Source: Spirochaetia bacterium (GTDB taxonomy: Bacteria > Spirochaetota > Spirochaetia > JABMQR01). From it: 6,922 nucleotides of DNA. Positions within the stretch are counted from its first letter, which is position 1, and every line of letters begins with the position of its first letter. Position numbers and translations under genes: made by a program. Positions 6,094-6,922 of this stretch are shown in pieces. The notes beneath the pieces are model-generated. The model saw only the letters and a list, made by a program, of their open reading frames with translations. It ran no database searches and had not been told where the DNA came from. Where the stretch lies: NCBI GenBank assembly GCA_016784705.1, contig JADHUD010000127.1:1-6922 (forward strand). Direction: 5' to 3'.

Positions 6094-6922
6094 ATGCCTG
6101 TTGGAAATCATATATTAGGTCTTGATATTGGCAGCTCAAAAGTTTGCGCTGTTGTCGGTTCCATAGACCGGGATGGTATAATCCGTATAGAATGCGTAAG
6201 TGAAAGACCCTCTGAAGGTATCAGAGCTGGTGCTGTTGAGAATATCGAAACAGCTTTTAAGGTTATCTCTTCAGTTATTGAAGATGTTGAACTTAAAACA
6301 GGAAGGGAATTACAGCATATTGTTATCAGTATTGGCGGACAGCATATTTCAGGACTAAATTCACAAGGAGTTGTGGGTATAAGTGATCAGGATCAGGAGA
6401 TAAGAAAAGAAGATATTTATAAATCAAGGGAAGTAGCGAGGGCATTTGAACTTCCTCTTGAGCGGGAAATACTCCATACTCTTGTGCAGGAGTTTCGAGT
6501 TGATGGAAGAGGTGGAATAAAAGATCCCATAGATATGCTTGGACATCGTCTTGAGACAAAAGTTATGATTGTAACCGGATCGACACTTGTTTCTCAGAAT
6601 ATAAAGAAATGTATTACCAGAGCAGGATTTAAGGTTCAGAGAATGATTCTTCAGCAGTTGGCTGACTCGGAGGCTGTTCTCTCGCATGAAGAGAAAGAGA
6701 TGGGTACACTCCTGATTAATATTGGTGGAGGTATGACCAATATGATTGGTTATATTGGCGGAGCTCCCTACTATGTTGGCGGCATAAATATGGGTGGAAA
6801 CCAAGTTTCAGATGACCTTGCCTATATTCTCAATAAACCCAAAAGCCTGGTCGAGGAGCTCAAATGTGAGCACGGGTGTTGTTATGGACCGCTGGTGGCA
6901 CAGCATGAAGATATAATTATTC
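6094..6922 (+). CDS. ftsA: FtsA, actin-like membrane tether for FtsZ (3'-truncated)
   Basis: The first 276 codons of a protein usually near 400-420 residues are present, and the frame is open to the right edge. FtsA is an actin-fold protein that binds the FtsZ tail and anchors the Z-ring to the membrane through a C-terminal amphipathic helix, which is outside the window. Visible parts are the phosphate-1 loop LGLDIGSSKVCAVVG (8-22), the FtsA-specific 1C subdomain (about 82-160) with EFRVDGRGGIKDPIDMLGHR (133-152), EMGTLLINIGGGMTN (202-216) at the phosphate-2 loop, and INMGGNQVSDDLAYIL (231-246) followed by ELKCEHGCCYG (255-265). In the phosphate-2 loop the usual D-I-G-G-G-T-T-D reads N-I-G-G-G-M-T-N, which could affect metal binding or ATP hydrolysis. 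The start at 6094 is chosen for its spacing from AAAGGA. The gene is 15 bases after ftsQ, and ftsZ is expected beyond the window. Confidence 0.95.
   Translation, partial: MPVGNHILGLDIGSSKVCAVVGSIDRDGIIRIECVSERPSEGIRAGAVENIETAFKVISSVIEDVELKTGRELQHIVISIGGQHISGLNSQGVVGISDQDQEIRKEDIYKSREVARAFELPLEREILHTLVQEFRVDGRGGIKDPIDMLGHRLETKVMIVTGSTLVSQNIKKCITRAGFKVQRMILQQLADSEAVLSHEEKEMGTLLINIGGGMTNMIGYIGGAPYYVGGINMGGNQVSDDLAYILNKPKSLVEELKCEHGCCYGPLVAQHEDIII

Noticed and set aside
6424..6804. 126-codon open frame on the - strand
   Set aside because: It lies wholly opposite ftsA, whose reading is clearly real, and its translation shows no recognisable domain.

Overview
The window is a single-strand, tightly packed stretch of a division and cell wall (dcw) cluster. 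In order on the + strand it carries mraZ (5' end cut by the window), rsmH (mraW), a small ftsL-like gene, murF, mraY, ftsW, ftsQ and ftsA (3' end cut by the window). I found no convincing gene on the - strand, no RNA gene, mobile element, CRISPR array or integration site, and no gene-free stretch longer than 65 bases.

Organism: the gene order and protein wording point to a bacterium, most likely a spirochaete of the Spirochaeta/Treponema type. The order is mraZ-rsmH-ftsL-murF-mraY-ftsW-ftsQ-ftsA, with no ftsI, murE, murD, murG, murC or ddl in between. The DNA is moderately AT-rich. The taxon is an inference from remembered family patterns, not a search result.

Layout: positions 1-277 hold the C-terminal part of MraZ, the cluster's transcriptional regulator. 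Positions 279-1229 encode the 16S rRNA methyltransferase RsmH, and 1234-1530 a 98-residue FtsL-like membrane protein. MurF (1542-2936) completes the UDP-MurNAc-pentapeptide and MraY (2959-3996) transfers it to the lipid carrier. After the only sizeable gap (3997-4061) come FtsW (4062-5252, septal SEDS glycosyltransferase), FtsQ (5245-6078, divisome scaffold) and FtsA (6094 to the edge, actin-like membrane anchor for FtsZ). ftsZ is expected just downstream.

The genes work together in making the precursor (MurF, MraY), polymerising it at the septum (FtsW) and assembling the divisome (FtsL, FtsQ, FtsA). Junctions of 1, 4, 11, 22, 65, -8 and 15 bases imply one transcript with translational coupling. 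Strong Shine-Dalgarno sequences precede only mraY, ftsQ and ftsA.

Nothing here looks like an undescribed system. The points most worth a second look are the altered phosphate-2 motif in FtsA, the small overlapping reading frames in the mraY-ftsW gap, a perfect inverted repeat inside ftsW, and unusual residues in otherwise invariant motifs of MurF, MraY and FtsW.
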